Below, one piece after another: positions 1-8,900 of a DNA stretch of 37,614 nucleotides. The notes beneath the pieces are model-generated. The model did not search any database. It worked only from the letters and a program-made list of their open reading frames with translations, and had not been told where the DNA came from. Every line of letters begins with the position of its first letter. The first letter of the stretch is position 1. The DNA lies in assembly GCA_964578975.1 (NCBI GenBank), contig CAZOFA010000014.1, forward strand, positions 1 through 37,614, written 5' to 3'. The translations under genes and the position numbers were made by a program. The DNA comes from CAYRUP01 sp964578975. Lineage in GTDB: Bacteria > Pseudomonadota > Gammaproteobacteria > DSM-16500.

Positions 1-1086
1 AGTGTCTATTTTAACGCAACAAATCAACCTAACACCGATTATGAAAACAGTGAAGCGGTCTCTTTCGCAACATTGCTTAATCACTTCACTACTTTAAGTT
101 CTCATCATTTTTCAATATGTGTGGAGGGCTGTGGAATCGGCTCGGATGAAAATTTTTATGAGTGGTGTCGACGTAACGCTTTTGCTTTTCGTATGGAAGA
201 ACAAGTGCAAGATACTGCTGATCAAATAAAAGCGATGATTGAAAAAAGTACCGATTTTTTTGTTATCACTGGCTACGGTTTTAGTCGCGGCGGTGTTGCA
301 CTTTTTCGCTTAGCCCAACTATTGAAAGATGTTCCCGCTCATCGTTTAATCATTAATATTGCTGCTTTTGATCCCGTGCCAGGAAATTTTACCACCACAG
401 TCAGTGGCGATATGCTTCTCGGTACTCACTGCACATTATCCGCAGCGGCGGCTGATTTAACAGACTGTCACAATATCGGTAATGTGCTTATCCTATTTGC
501 CAGTCAAGCGCCTCATGCACTATGCCATGCGCCTATTTTACCCGCATTACCACCACCCTCTGCGAGGCGCCACATTGAGGTCGATGTTACACCAGGATCG
601 CATCGTGATTCCTTTAACAAAAACAACGGCAAGATTGAACCACCAGACAGTGAGCGCATGATCCTATTTTACCGAATTATCGAATTTATGGTAAACAATG
701 GAACCCGATTTCATTTCGATTATGCAACAGCAGATCAGCACCTACTTTTCGATACACGATCAACAGAAGTTTTGAATTTATATAATACGCTTGCGACAAA
801 ATATTCGTATGTTGTCGAACGCGACATGCATTTATCCAATTCAATTTTTTCTACTATCGATAAACAATATTTGAATCGTTACCATCAAGAATTAAATAAT
901 GTAAAAATTGATGATCAAAATTGCACGTTGTCGATGAAACATCACACAACACAACTCGTCACGCCCCTATCTGCCAGAAAGACGGCAATTCTTGGATCCC
1001 TATTCGCACTCGCTATGGCAGGGATGGTATACCGATATTTTAATGCACCGACGATTGAGCCTAGTCATTCATTGCGTCCGCGTTAG
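1..1086 (+). CDS. DUF2235-like alpha/beta hydrolase with C-terminal membrane anchor, 5' end outside window
   Basis: The frame is open from base 1, so the true start lies upstream; 361 residues are visible. Around visible residue 95 lies a nucleophile elbow GFSRGG, the form typical of the DUF2235 family (the fold that includes the Tle1-type phospholipase effectors). It is followed by FDPVPG (Asp near 124) and PGSHRD (His near 201), a plausible Ser-Asp-His triad. Near residues 328-347 there is one hydrophobic segment (TAILGSLFALAMAGMVYRYF) followed by a short basic tail, which would anchor the protein in a membrane with the enzyme domain before it. The family assignment is by motif; the substrate (lipid or other ester) is unknown. 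The stop codon lies inside a palindromic repeat, so the last residues may have been set by that insertion. Confidence 0.6.
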   Translation, partial: SVYFNATNQPNTDYENSEAVSFATLLNHFTTLSSHHFSICVEGCGIGSDENFYEWCRRNAFAFRMEEQVQDTADQIKAMIEKSTDFFVITGYGFSRGGVALFRLAQLLKDVPAHRLIINIAAFDPVPGNFTTTVSGDMLLGTHCTLSAAAADLTDCHNIGNVLILFASQAPHALCHAPILPALPPPSARRHIEVDVTPGSHRDSFNKNNGKIEPPDSERMILFYRIIEFMVNNGTRFHFDYATADQHLLFDTRSTEVLNLYNTLATKYSYVVERDMHLSNSIFSTIDKQYLNRYHQELNNVKIDDQNCTLSMKHHTTQLVTPLSARKTAILGSLFALAMAGMVYRYFNAPTIEPSHSLRPR

Positions 1087-1154
1087 ATTGTCATTCCCGC
1101 GCAGGCGGGAATCTATTCTGAATGGATTCCCGCCTGCGCGGGAATGACAATCTA
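1084..1154. repeat. Palindromic GTCATTC element, 30-bp perfect arms
   Basis: Arms at 1084-1113 and 1125-1154 are perfect reverse complements around an 11-nt loop. The core reads TCATTCCCGCGCAGGCGGGA. The left arm contains the TAG stop of the upstream hydrolase gene. The hairpin lies between two convergent genes and could help end transcription, but neither strand has a T-run after it. Relatives occur at 28368-28426 and, degenerate, at 31368-31400. Confidence 0.9.
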
Positions 1155-1185
1155 GCGCAAACGTTTACGATTTACTTTTTGAGAA

Positions 1186-1503
1186 TTATTTATTTCCCGC
1201 AGAAAAATATTTTTCCATTGATTGTAATTGCTCACGCAAATCTTCAATTTCTTGCAACAATTCCACCGCCAACGCAATCCCCGCATGATTCACTTCAAGA
1301 TCGTGATGCAAACGCACAGCAGTTTGAATTACATGAATTTGGTGCGTACTGAAACGCCACACTTCTCTCAATTCGCCTTTCGGTTCAATCGTTCCATATT
1401 GAATTAACTCCACCACAAAATCAGCAGGTACATGACAGATAGAGCATAATTCGTCTAACGTTAATTCTTCAATTTCTTCTGCTTTGATATTTTCCGGCAT
1501 CAT
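1186..1503 (-). CDS. cbpM: CbpM-type modulator of the CbpA co-chaperone
   Basis: A 105-residue protein of the CbpM (MerR_2-like) family. The N-terminal half matches the helix-turn-helix-like module (LTLDELCSICHVPADFVVELIQYG), followed by the conserved VRLHHDL..N.AGIALAVELL helix and a short coiled coil. In E. coli CbpM binds the J domain of CbpA and restrains it; its place just downstream of cbpA here fits that role. Two ATGs are in tandem. The Shine-Dalgarno sequence AGGAG sits only 3 nt before the first but 6 nt before the second (1500), so the second may be the real start. A 183-nt hairpin separates it from cbpA, so its expression may be uncoupled from the rest of the operon. Confidence 0.88.
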   Translation of the reverse strand: MMPENIKAEEIEELTLDELCSICHVPADFVVELIQYGTIEPKGELREVWRFSTHQIHVIQTAVRLHHDLEVNHAGIALAVELLQEIEDLREQLQSMEKYFSAGNK

Positions 1504-1510
1504 TCTCTCC

Positions 1511-1693
1511 TATACTCATTGCGGTCGTAGATTGAAGTTTTAAGGTATCAGATTATGTTCAGATTTCTACGATTAAATTTAAAAAAAGCGGAGGTGTGTT
1601 TGTTACACATCGAGCATTTTTTTAAATTTAATCGTAGAAAGATGAGCATAAGATGGTACCTTAAAACTTCAATCTACGACCGCAATCAGTATA
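1511..1693. repeat. Long imperfect inverted repeat (77-nt arms), MITE-like hairpin between cbpA and cbpM
   Basis: Bases 1511-1587 and 1617-1693 are reverse complements with about seven mismatches, around a 29-nt loop that itself has a small GTGT/ACAC stem. Mismatches cluster in the middle of the arms (about 1548-1564). The outer end of the right arm includes the last codon and stop of cbpA. No transposase reading frame lies inside. It could be a miniature transposable element, a processed RNA hairpin or an attenuator; the sequence alone does not decide. Confidence 0.9.
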
Positions 1694-2633
1694 ATGCCTT
1701 GCGCGGATCAAATGGCATTTCCTGCGCCATTTTTTCATATAAGGCACGCTCAGCATCTGTGCGCGCAGGTGGTGTGACAATTTGTAATAATGCATATTGA
1801 TCACCCGCTGGCGTACCCGGTAATCCACGACCTTTTAATCTTAATTTTTGTCCCGCTTGTGCACCCGATGCAATTTTCATTTCAACGGAGCCACCTAAGG
1901 TTGGAATTTTTACTTTACCACCGAGTGCCGCTTCCCATGGCGTGATCGGTAAGGTGAGATATACATCTTTTCCTTGTAACGAAAAAATTGGATCAGGTGT
2001 TATGTGAATTTCAAGATACAAATCACCCGGTGGCGCACCCATCCCAGGGGCACCTTGCTGCGCTAAACGTAATTGTTGACCGGTCACCACCCCTTTGGGA
2101 ATAGTAATTTTTAAGGTGCGTGTTGTCGCACGCATTTGACCATTCGCATCGATTTCTGGAATTTGTAAATGAACGGTTTTGGATCCACCCTGAAACGCTT
2201 CATTCAAACTGATATTAATCACTGCATGTTGATCACGACCCGGTTGGTGAATATTAGCCTGACGCGCTTGACGAAATCCTCCGCGCATTCCAGCGCCACC
2301 ACCAAACAGCGACGCAAAGAAATCGCTAAAATCGCCGCCCATATGCATTTCTTCAAACGGACTTTGTCCCTCAAACCCTTGCCAATTCGGTGGCGGTCTG
2401 AATTCCTGACCACTCTGCCAACCACTGCCCAATTGATCGTAGGCCGCACGTTTCTGTTGATCTTTTAAAACTTCATACGCTTCTTGAACTTCCTTGAAAC
2501 GCTCTTCTGCGTTAGGTTCTTTGCTGACATCGGGATGATATTTGCGGGCAAGCTTGCGATAAGAGCGTTTGATTTCATCTTCTTTTGCGTCGCGCGCGAC
2601 GCCTAAGATTTTATAATAATCTTTATATTCCAT
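1686..2633 (-). CDS. cbpA: DnaJ-like co-chaperone CbpA
   Basis: A 315-residue Hsp40 protein. The J domain covers about residues 1-70 with the HPD motif at 33-35 that stimulates DnaK ATPase. A Gly/Phe-rich linker follows (FASLFGGGAGMRGGF, about 110-120), then two C-terminal substrate-binding beta domains (IPKGVVTGQQLRL and KIASGAQAGQKLRLKGRGLPG). There is no Cys-rich zinc domain, so this is the CbpA (class II) type, not DnaJ itself. It starts 6 nt after usp and is probably translationally coupled. The stop codon overlaps the end of the large hairpin, so the last residues (ALY) may have been altered when the element arrived. Confidence 0.95.
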   Translation of the reverse strand: MEYKDYYKILGVARDAKEDEIKRSYRKLARKYHPDVSKEPNAEERFKEVQEAYEVLKDQQKRAAYDQLGSGWQSGQEFRPPPNWQGFEGQSPFEEMHMGGDFSDFFASLFGGGAGMRGGFRQARQANIHQPGRDQHAVINISLNEAFQGGSKTVHLQIPEIDANGQMRATTRTLKITIPKGVVTGQQLRLAQQGAPGMGAPPGDLYLEIHITPDPIFSLQGKDVYLTLPITPWEAALGGKVKIPTLGGSVEMKIASGAQAGQKLRLKGRGLPGTPAGDQYALLQIVTPPARTDAERALYEKMAQEMPFDPRKALY

Positions 2634-2639
2634 TTACAT

Positions 2640-3062
2640 TTACTCAGGTAACCTGACCGTCAATACATCACATTTCGCACCATGCAAAATCGCATTGGCA
2701 GTGGAACCTAATAATAACGATAGCCCATGACGACCATGACTACCGCACACAATCAAATCCGCACCAATTTCTTGTGCGACATCCAGAATTTTTGATTTGG
2801 TGGGACCGACTTCAACATACATATCTTTCCCATCCACTTTTAATTGTTCACCAAGTTTTTGTAATGCGGTTTTTGATTCTTCAATCAACTGACCTTCAAT
2901 ATCTTCAATGCCAAGATAGGCATAACTATATCCCGGCAATGGCTCAACCACGTGGATGAGGCTGAGTTTTGCTTTGGTATATTCACACATACCGCGCACT
3001 TTTGTGATAATGAAATCGGTGTCTTCTGATAAATCCGTCGCAAATAGAATATGTTTATACAT
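2640..3062 (-). CDS. Universal stress protein, UspA family
   Basis: A 140-residue single-domain Usp. It begins with the typical strand and turn MYKHILFATDLSED and ends with the ATP-binding loop G-2x-G-9x-G-S-T at residues 107-121 (GSHGRHGLSLLLGST), the pattern of nucleotide-binding Usp proteins. It lies 19 nt downstream of clpB and 6 nt upstream of cbpA, so it is probably the second gene of the clpB operon. Role by family: general stress survival, cytoplasmic; the exact function is not known. Confidence 0.93.
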   Translation of the reverse strand: MYKHILFATDLSEDTDFIITKVRGMCEYTKAKLSLIHVVEPLPGYSYAYLGIEDIEGQLIEESKTALQKLGEQLKVDGKDMYVEVGPTKSKILDVAQEIGADLIVCGSHGRHGLSLLLGSTANAILHGAKCDVLTVRLPE

Positions 3063-3081
3063 AAATTGATCCTTAATATAC

Positions 3082-5670
3082 TCAAACAGTTGCTGTTATT
3101 TTCGAAAATACAAGTCGATTTTTTGCAACTCCTATTTCAATTATATCACCGGGTAAGAACTTTCCAGACAAAATTTCTTGGGCAAGAGGATTTTCAACAT
3201 GTTGTTGAATGGCACGTTTTAAAGGCCTTGCTCCATAGACAGGATCATAACCGGTCGACGCCAAATAATCCAATGCTTCATTGGTGATATTGATGCCAAA
3301 ATCTTTCTCCGCGAGACGCGAACGCAAGCGTGCAAATTGAATTTCGGCAATGGATTTGATTTGTTCTTTATCCAACGGATGGAAGACCACCGTTTCATCA
3401 ATTCGATTCATGAATTCAGGGCGAAAATGTTTTCCGACGACCTCTAAAACCGCTTTTTTCATTTCAAAATAATCGCCGTGTTGCGCAATTTCTTGGATGA
3501 GCTCTGAACCTAAATTCGATGTCATGACAATAATCGTATTGCGAAAATCAACCGTCCGCCCATGACTATCGGTTAAACGACCATCATCTAACACTTGCAG
3601 CAAAATATTGAAAACATCATGATGCGCTTTTTCCATTTCATCCAACAAAATCACTGAATACGGTTTACGTCGTACCAATTCCGTCAAATACCCACCTTCT
3701 TCATAACCCACATAACCCGGCGGCGCGCCCACCAAGCGTGCAACAGAATGCTTTTCCATAAATTCCGACATATCAATGCGAATCACGGCATCTTCTGTAT
3801 CAAATAAAAATTCGGCGAGTGCTTTACATAATTCAGTTTTACCCACACCGGTTGGGCCTAAAAATAAAAATGAACCGATCGGTCGTTTGGGATCTGATAA
3901 TCCGGCACGTGAACGTCGAATCGCATTACAAACAGCACTGACTGCCTGACTTTGGCCAATAATTCGGGCGTGCAACGCGCTTTCCATTTGCAATAATTTT
4001 TCTTTTTCACTTTCTAACATTTTGCTGACTGGAATATGCGTCCACTTTGAAACAACTTCGGCAATTTCTTCTTCGGTAACTTTGCTACGTAACAATTGTG
4101 TTTGTTTTTTTTCCGCCAGCGTTGCTTCATTTAATTTTTTTTCTAGCTCCGGAATGCGCGCATATTGTAATTCCGCCATGCGCGTTAAATCGCCCGCACG
4201 TCGAGCGGTATCAAATTCCTGACGTGCGCGTTCCAAATCGCCTTTAATATGTTGCGCGCCTTGCAAAGATGATTTTTCATTTTGCCAAATTTTTTCGAGC
4301 TTATCGGATTCCGCTTGCAGTTTATTGATTTCTTGCTCTAATTTTTCTAAACGTTTTTTGGATGCGTCGTCAGATTCTTTTTTTAATGCGACCCGTTCTA
4401 TTTTTAATTGAATCAGTTTGCGATCCAAATAATCTAATTCCTCTGGTTTTGAATCAATCTCCATACGAATGTTGCTCGCTGCTTCGTCAATCAAATCGAT
4501 CGCTTTATCCGGTAATTGTCGATCGGAAATATAACGATGCGATAAAGTCGCCGCTGCAACTAGCGCCGAATCGGTGATTTCAACCCCATGGTGTAATTCA
4601 TAACGTTCTTTTAACCCGCGTAAAATTGCAATCGTATCGGGAACAGACGGTTCATCCACCAAAATACGTTGAAAACGTCGCTCGAGTGCTGCATCTTTTT
4701 CAATATGTTGACGATATTCATCTAAGGTGGTTGCACCGACACAATGTAATTCTCCGCGCGCGAGTGCGGGTTTCAACATGTTTCCCGCATCCATCGCACC
4801 TTCTGCTTTCCCTGCACCCACCATCGTATGCAATTCATCAATGAATAAAATAATTTGTCCTTCTTGTTTCGCTAAATCATTTAATACGGCTTTCAAACGT
4901 TCTTCAAATTCACCGCGAAATTTAGCACCGGCAATTAATGCGCCCAAATCTAATGACAATAAGCGTTTATCTTGCAGACCTTCGGGCACTTCGCCATTAA
5001 TAATGCGTTGCGCTAATCCTTCCACAATCGCAGTCTTTCCCACACCCGGCTCACCGATTAAGACAGGATTATTTTTCGTGCGCCGTAAAAGCACTTGAAT
5101 TGTGCGACGAATTTCACTGTCACGACCAATCACTGGATCCAGTTTGCCTTGTTCGGCACGTGCAGTCAGATCAATGGTATATTTTTCCAAGGCACGACGT
5201 TGATCTTCTGCATTCGCATCTTTCACTGTTTGTCCGCCACGTTCTTCATCAATTGCTTTTTCAATCGCGTGTTTGGTCGCACCGGCTTTTCGCAACATAT
5301 CACCGAGTGGTCCTGAATCTTCAACCGCGGCTAATAAAAATAATTCGCTCGAGATGTATTGATCTTTGCGTTTTTGTGCAAGTTTATCCATGAGATTTAA
5401 CATGCGATTCAAATCATTTGAAACATGAATCTCATTATTCCCACCTTCAACTTGTGGCAAACGATTAATTGCCGCATCTAATTCTGAGCGTAATGCTGCA
5501 ACATTGACTTGAGCTTTTGTCAAAATCGGCCGAACACTTCCGCCTTCTTGATCGAGCAACACTTTCATCACATGCAGCGGTTCAATAAACGCGTGATCAC
5601 GACCCAACGCTAACGATTGGGCATCTGATAATGCCGCTTGAAATTTACTGGTTAATTTATCCATTCGCAT
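3082..5670 (-). CDS. clpB: ClpB disaggregase (Hsp100 AAA+ ATPase)
   Basis: An 862-residue ClpB, close to the E. coli length of 857. Order: Clp-N domain (to about 145), NBD1 with Walker A GEPGVGKT at 206-213, a coiled-coil middle domain (about 405-520) and NBD2 with Walker A GPTGVGKT at 605-612 plus the C-terminal D2-small domain. It rescues aggregated protein with DnaK and a J protein; the J protein CbpA is encoded in the same operon. I place the start at ATG 5670 (MRMDKLTSKF, matching family N-termini) with an AGG 8 nt upstream; a TTG two codons earlier (5676) is less likely. A sigma-32-like promoter lies just upstream. Confidence 0.97.
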   Translation of the reverse strand: MRMDKLTSKFQAALSDAQSLALGRDHAFIEPLHVMKVLLDQEGGSVRPILTKAQVNVAALRSELDAAINRLPQVEGGNNEIHVSNDLNRMLNLMDKLAQKRKDQYISSELFLLAAVEDSGPLGDMLRKAGATKHAIEKAIDEERGGQTVKDANAEDQRRALEKYTIDLTARAEQGKLDPVIGRDSEIRRTIQVLLRRTKNNPVLIGEPGVGKTAIVEGLAQRIINGEVPEGLQDKRLLSLDLGALIAGAKFRGEFEERLKAVLNDLAKQEGQIILFIDELHTMVGAGKAEGAMDAGNMLKPALARGELHCVGATTLDEYRQHIEKDAALERRFQRILVDEPSVPDTIAILRGLKERYELHHGVEITDSALVAAATLSHRYISDRQLPDKAIDLIDEAASNIRMEIDSKPEELDYLDRKLIQLKIERVALKKESDDASKKRLEKLEQEINKLQAESDKLEKIWQNEKSSLQGAQHIKGDLERARQEFDTARRAGDLTRMAELQYARIPELEKKLNEATLAEKKQTQLLRSKVTEEEIAEVVSKWTHIPVSKMLESEKEKLLQMESALHARIIGQSQAVSAVCNAIRRSRAGLSDPKRPIGSFLFLGPTGVGKTELCKALAEFLFDTEDAVIRIDMSEFMEKHSVARLVGAPPGYVGYEEGGYLTELVRRKPYSVILLDEMEKAHHDVFNILLQVLDDGRLTDSHGRTVDFRNTIIVMTSNLGSELIQEIAQHGDYFEMKKAVLEVVGKHFRPEFMNRIDETVVFHPLDKEQIKSIAEIQFARLRSRLAEKDFGINITNEALDYLASTGYDPVYGARPLKRAIQQHVENPLAQEILSGKFLPGDIIEIGVAKNRLVFSKITATV

Positions 5671-5700
5671 AATCAATACCTAACTAGTAATGTGATTATC

Positions 5701-5732
5701 TATAAGATAAGGGCGAACAGTAATACTTCAAG
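5701..5732 (-). promoter_or_regulatory. Sigma-32 (heat-shock) promoter for clpB-usp-cbpA(-cbpM)
   Basis: Read on the minus strand: CTTGAAG (5732-5726), a 12-nt spacer, then CCCTTATCT (from 5713). This is close to the sigma-32 consensus CTTGAAA / CCCCATNTA. A start near 5695 would give a leader of about 25 nt before the clpB ATG. It fits an operon made only of chaperone and stress genes. Confidence 0.65.
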
Positions 5733-5831
5733 GATAGCATTATTATGTTATTCAGAGTGTTGAACCAAGATAACGTTCGGTCAAGAACTGGCCTTTTGTA
5801 TTATAATCAATCTCGAATCCGTGTATTTTCT

Positions 5832-5858
5832 TTGCAAAATCTCAAACCCCGTTATACT
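5832..5858 (+). promoter_or_regulatory. Weak candidate sigma-70 promoter for the giant gene
   Basis: TTGCAA (5832-5837) and TATACT (5853-5858) with a short 15-nt spacer. The 252-nt gap between clpB and this gene otherwise holds only the clpB promoter and a 6-bp ATCCAT/ATGGAT stem near 5890-5908. The gene's Shine-Dalgarno, GGAG, lies about 8 nt before its ATG. Confidence 0.3.
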
Positions 5859-5928
5859 GGGCAACTTTCTACTCAAAAAAATGAATAAATATCCATCGTT
5901 TTATGGATGACAATTATGGAGAATAATC

Positions 5929-8900
5929 ATGCTTAGCGAACAAAAAGAATTAGAAATGCCAGCGGTTGATCGATCATTGTTTGGAAAAATCGCAATTCCC
6001 TACTTAGATATGACGGAAGTCATGAGTCGCGTGAATGCACAACGATATACAAAAAAAGCTCCCCCTGTTTCAGAGGATTTAAAAAAATGGTTACTCAATC
6101 TCGGCACGGGTTTTGACTCGGACCAAAAAGACGGCAAAGCAGATGTCATACAAAATTTTAATAAGTTAGATAATTTAATTAAATTGAAAGATAAAACCGG
6201 TTATCAATCAAGCAGCGTGATTGCAGAAGTAAAGTCACTGGTCACGCGCCAACAACAATTGAAAATGGCCGACATAAAAGAATTAGCTGAGATTGATAAA
6301 CGCTTAACCTATCTGACCATAGAACCCGTTCGCAATTATAACACCATGGCTAGCGAAAAATTTTGGAAAACGATACAACAAAATGCAATCATCGTTGAAT
6401 ATAAAGAATTGCAACATGACGGGACAATACAAGACAAAACTAAAAATTATTCTGAATATGAAAATGCTTCTACGTTAGAAGAAATTACTCAACTAAAAAA
6501 TACCTTGAAATCACAGCAAGGAAAAATAAATGATTACGCACAACGCGAAGAAATTCTTACTAATTTATATCACATTATAAAAATCAAAAAGAAATGGTTA
6601 GCACACGGTCGATTCGCCGATTATGCCAGCGAACAATTACTTGCAGTTTATAAATTTAATATTCAGCCACGCAAAGAGCAATTAGATTTATTAGAAGATA
6701 AATTAAATGAAAATAGTGAATTATTTAAAGATAATTCTGATTTATACCAAGCCAGTCTTCAACATGTTGACCAATGCAGAAAAGAATTAATCGTTATTGA
6801 AATGCAAATGCTTGAATCCATGACGGCACGACTTGAAGCTTCAGAACAATTTGGACATTTACAATATGATGATTTAGCGAATGCAGTTTTTTACAAACTT
6901 CCTGAAATAATCGGTGTCACGAAACGACCGTTTGAATCTGTGGTTAAATTATACCTGGGCGAAACGACAGAAAAACGCAGAAAACTTCGCAGTGGAATGA
7001 CACCAGAAATTGCCAAAGAATTTCATGTCTGTTTAGAAAATGCGGCGAGCGAAGCAAATTCCAGTATTGATAAATTGAAAAAAAAACGCCTTGCTGCGAC
7101 ATCAGATTTTAACACGATCGCAGAAGATGTAAAAAAAGCCTGGCATGATGCATTTAATATCAAAACTCTATTAAAAAAAGTAAACGAACTTGACCTATTC
7201 AGAGCACCGAATGAGTTAAAATACGAACACAAAGATGATGAAGATCCAGCATGCAAACGCTTATTGCATAATCCGGCCATCACCTACGTCATGAACACGG
7301 GAGCCGCACGACTAAAACACTTCACCAAAGATGAAGAAAAAGCACGCGCGGAATTTACCTTTGAAAATATCGATAAAAATGGCTGTGCGTTATGGTTGGA
7401 ATTATCTCGATCATGGCTAAAACAGGCAATCGATGAATTCAATTCATTAAAAAATAATTCCCCCGAAATGAGTGCTGAATTAAAACAAGTTCAAGATTTT
7501 ATTCAAGACAAACTCGACAATGTGAGTAGCGCATTTAATAATTTACGAAAAAATGAAGCTACTTTTGTTTTGGAAAAATGTTCGAGCGCAATTAAAGACA
7601 TGTTTACTTGTGATGAGCTGAAAGATGCAGAGATAAAAAAATTACAAAACAATCTTGCACGCGTAAAATTGTTTATCAATGAAGCCAATGGAAATTCATC
7701 TGACACCTATATCCAACCATTGGATGTCATGGAAATACTTGCGGTCGAAATTTATAATAAGTTGACCGATGATACTTATAATGAAGATTTCATCGCACGT
7801 CTATTAATAATATTGAATAGGTTTCATCCGGATGCAAATGAGGATGGATTGGACCTCATCCGCTATGATCAGTTAAAAAAGACGCTGAGCAATGTAAGAA
7901 AAGTTTATATTAATGTTAATCTCAATTTTTCTCTTAATCCTTCGCCATCCTTGGAGCCGACATTAAAAAATACGTCCACATTTGTCAGCAAAATTCTTTA
8001 TCTTTTACGCCCAAAACGCTTGCTCAGCGATGACAAGCTTCAACTGGAAGCTGAAAGACGCACGGATCAAAATCAGAGTGAATGGATAGAGATGCCCTCG
8101 GGTAGCGAAGCAAAAAAAATTCCAACCCGATTTAATCGTTTTTACGTAAAGAAAAATACCCAAGGTATTAAGGCTGATTTTTTTAATCCACAGCGCTTAG
8201 CCATTATCAGAAAAATAAATATATATGGCAAATTTGTTATTTCGACATCCGATGAAAAAAAAGTAGAGTTAAATGAAGATTTTGTTTTAGAAGCACCGAT
8301 GCAAGCGATTAGCGCATTAAAATTACTCATCAATACTGAAATAACCGCTGTCAGAAAAGATCTCAAGTTACTTGGGTTTAGCGACACGCTTGAAGCTGAA
8401 AAAATGTCAGCCTGTTGTTATAAAATTTTAACGCATAAAAATGCATTTAAATTACAAACAGCGTGGATAAAAACGCTGACAGAAAAATTACTGACATTAG
8501 AAAACGCTAAAATTCAAATTATTGACAATGCGTTATATGCAGAAAATATTCGAGATTATATTTTAGTTGATGATGAAATTGATATTGCAAAATTAAATGA
8601 AGTTGCTTTATTTATTGCAAATTATACGACGAGCACCCAACTGCTTGAGAAACAACTGGCACTCATTGGAATTGTCAGTGAATACATCATTAGTGAAACA
8701 AAAGAATTATTACAAAAATACAGAGATGAAGCAGATGATGCGCATTTTTCTCCCCACATATGGAGTCAGCTAATTACATTTTTAGAAAAAAATGATGAAT
8801 ATTATTCTGTTCTCAAAACGTTACAAGCGCCAATTGATGATTATCTAAAAAACTATGATGGCGCATCATTTACGGTTGCAAGTTTACTATCAACCTTGTT

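Noticed and set aside
1122..1352. Short plus-strand frame beginning MDSRLRGND
   Set aside because: Its start is encoded by the palindromic repeat and the rest lies antisense to cbpM; it has no Shine-Dalgarno or family similarity.
4727..5098. 123-codon plus-strand frame inside clpB
   Set aside because: It lies entirely antisense to the conserved ATPase domain, and its composition follows clpB codons.
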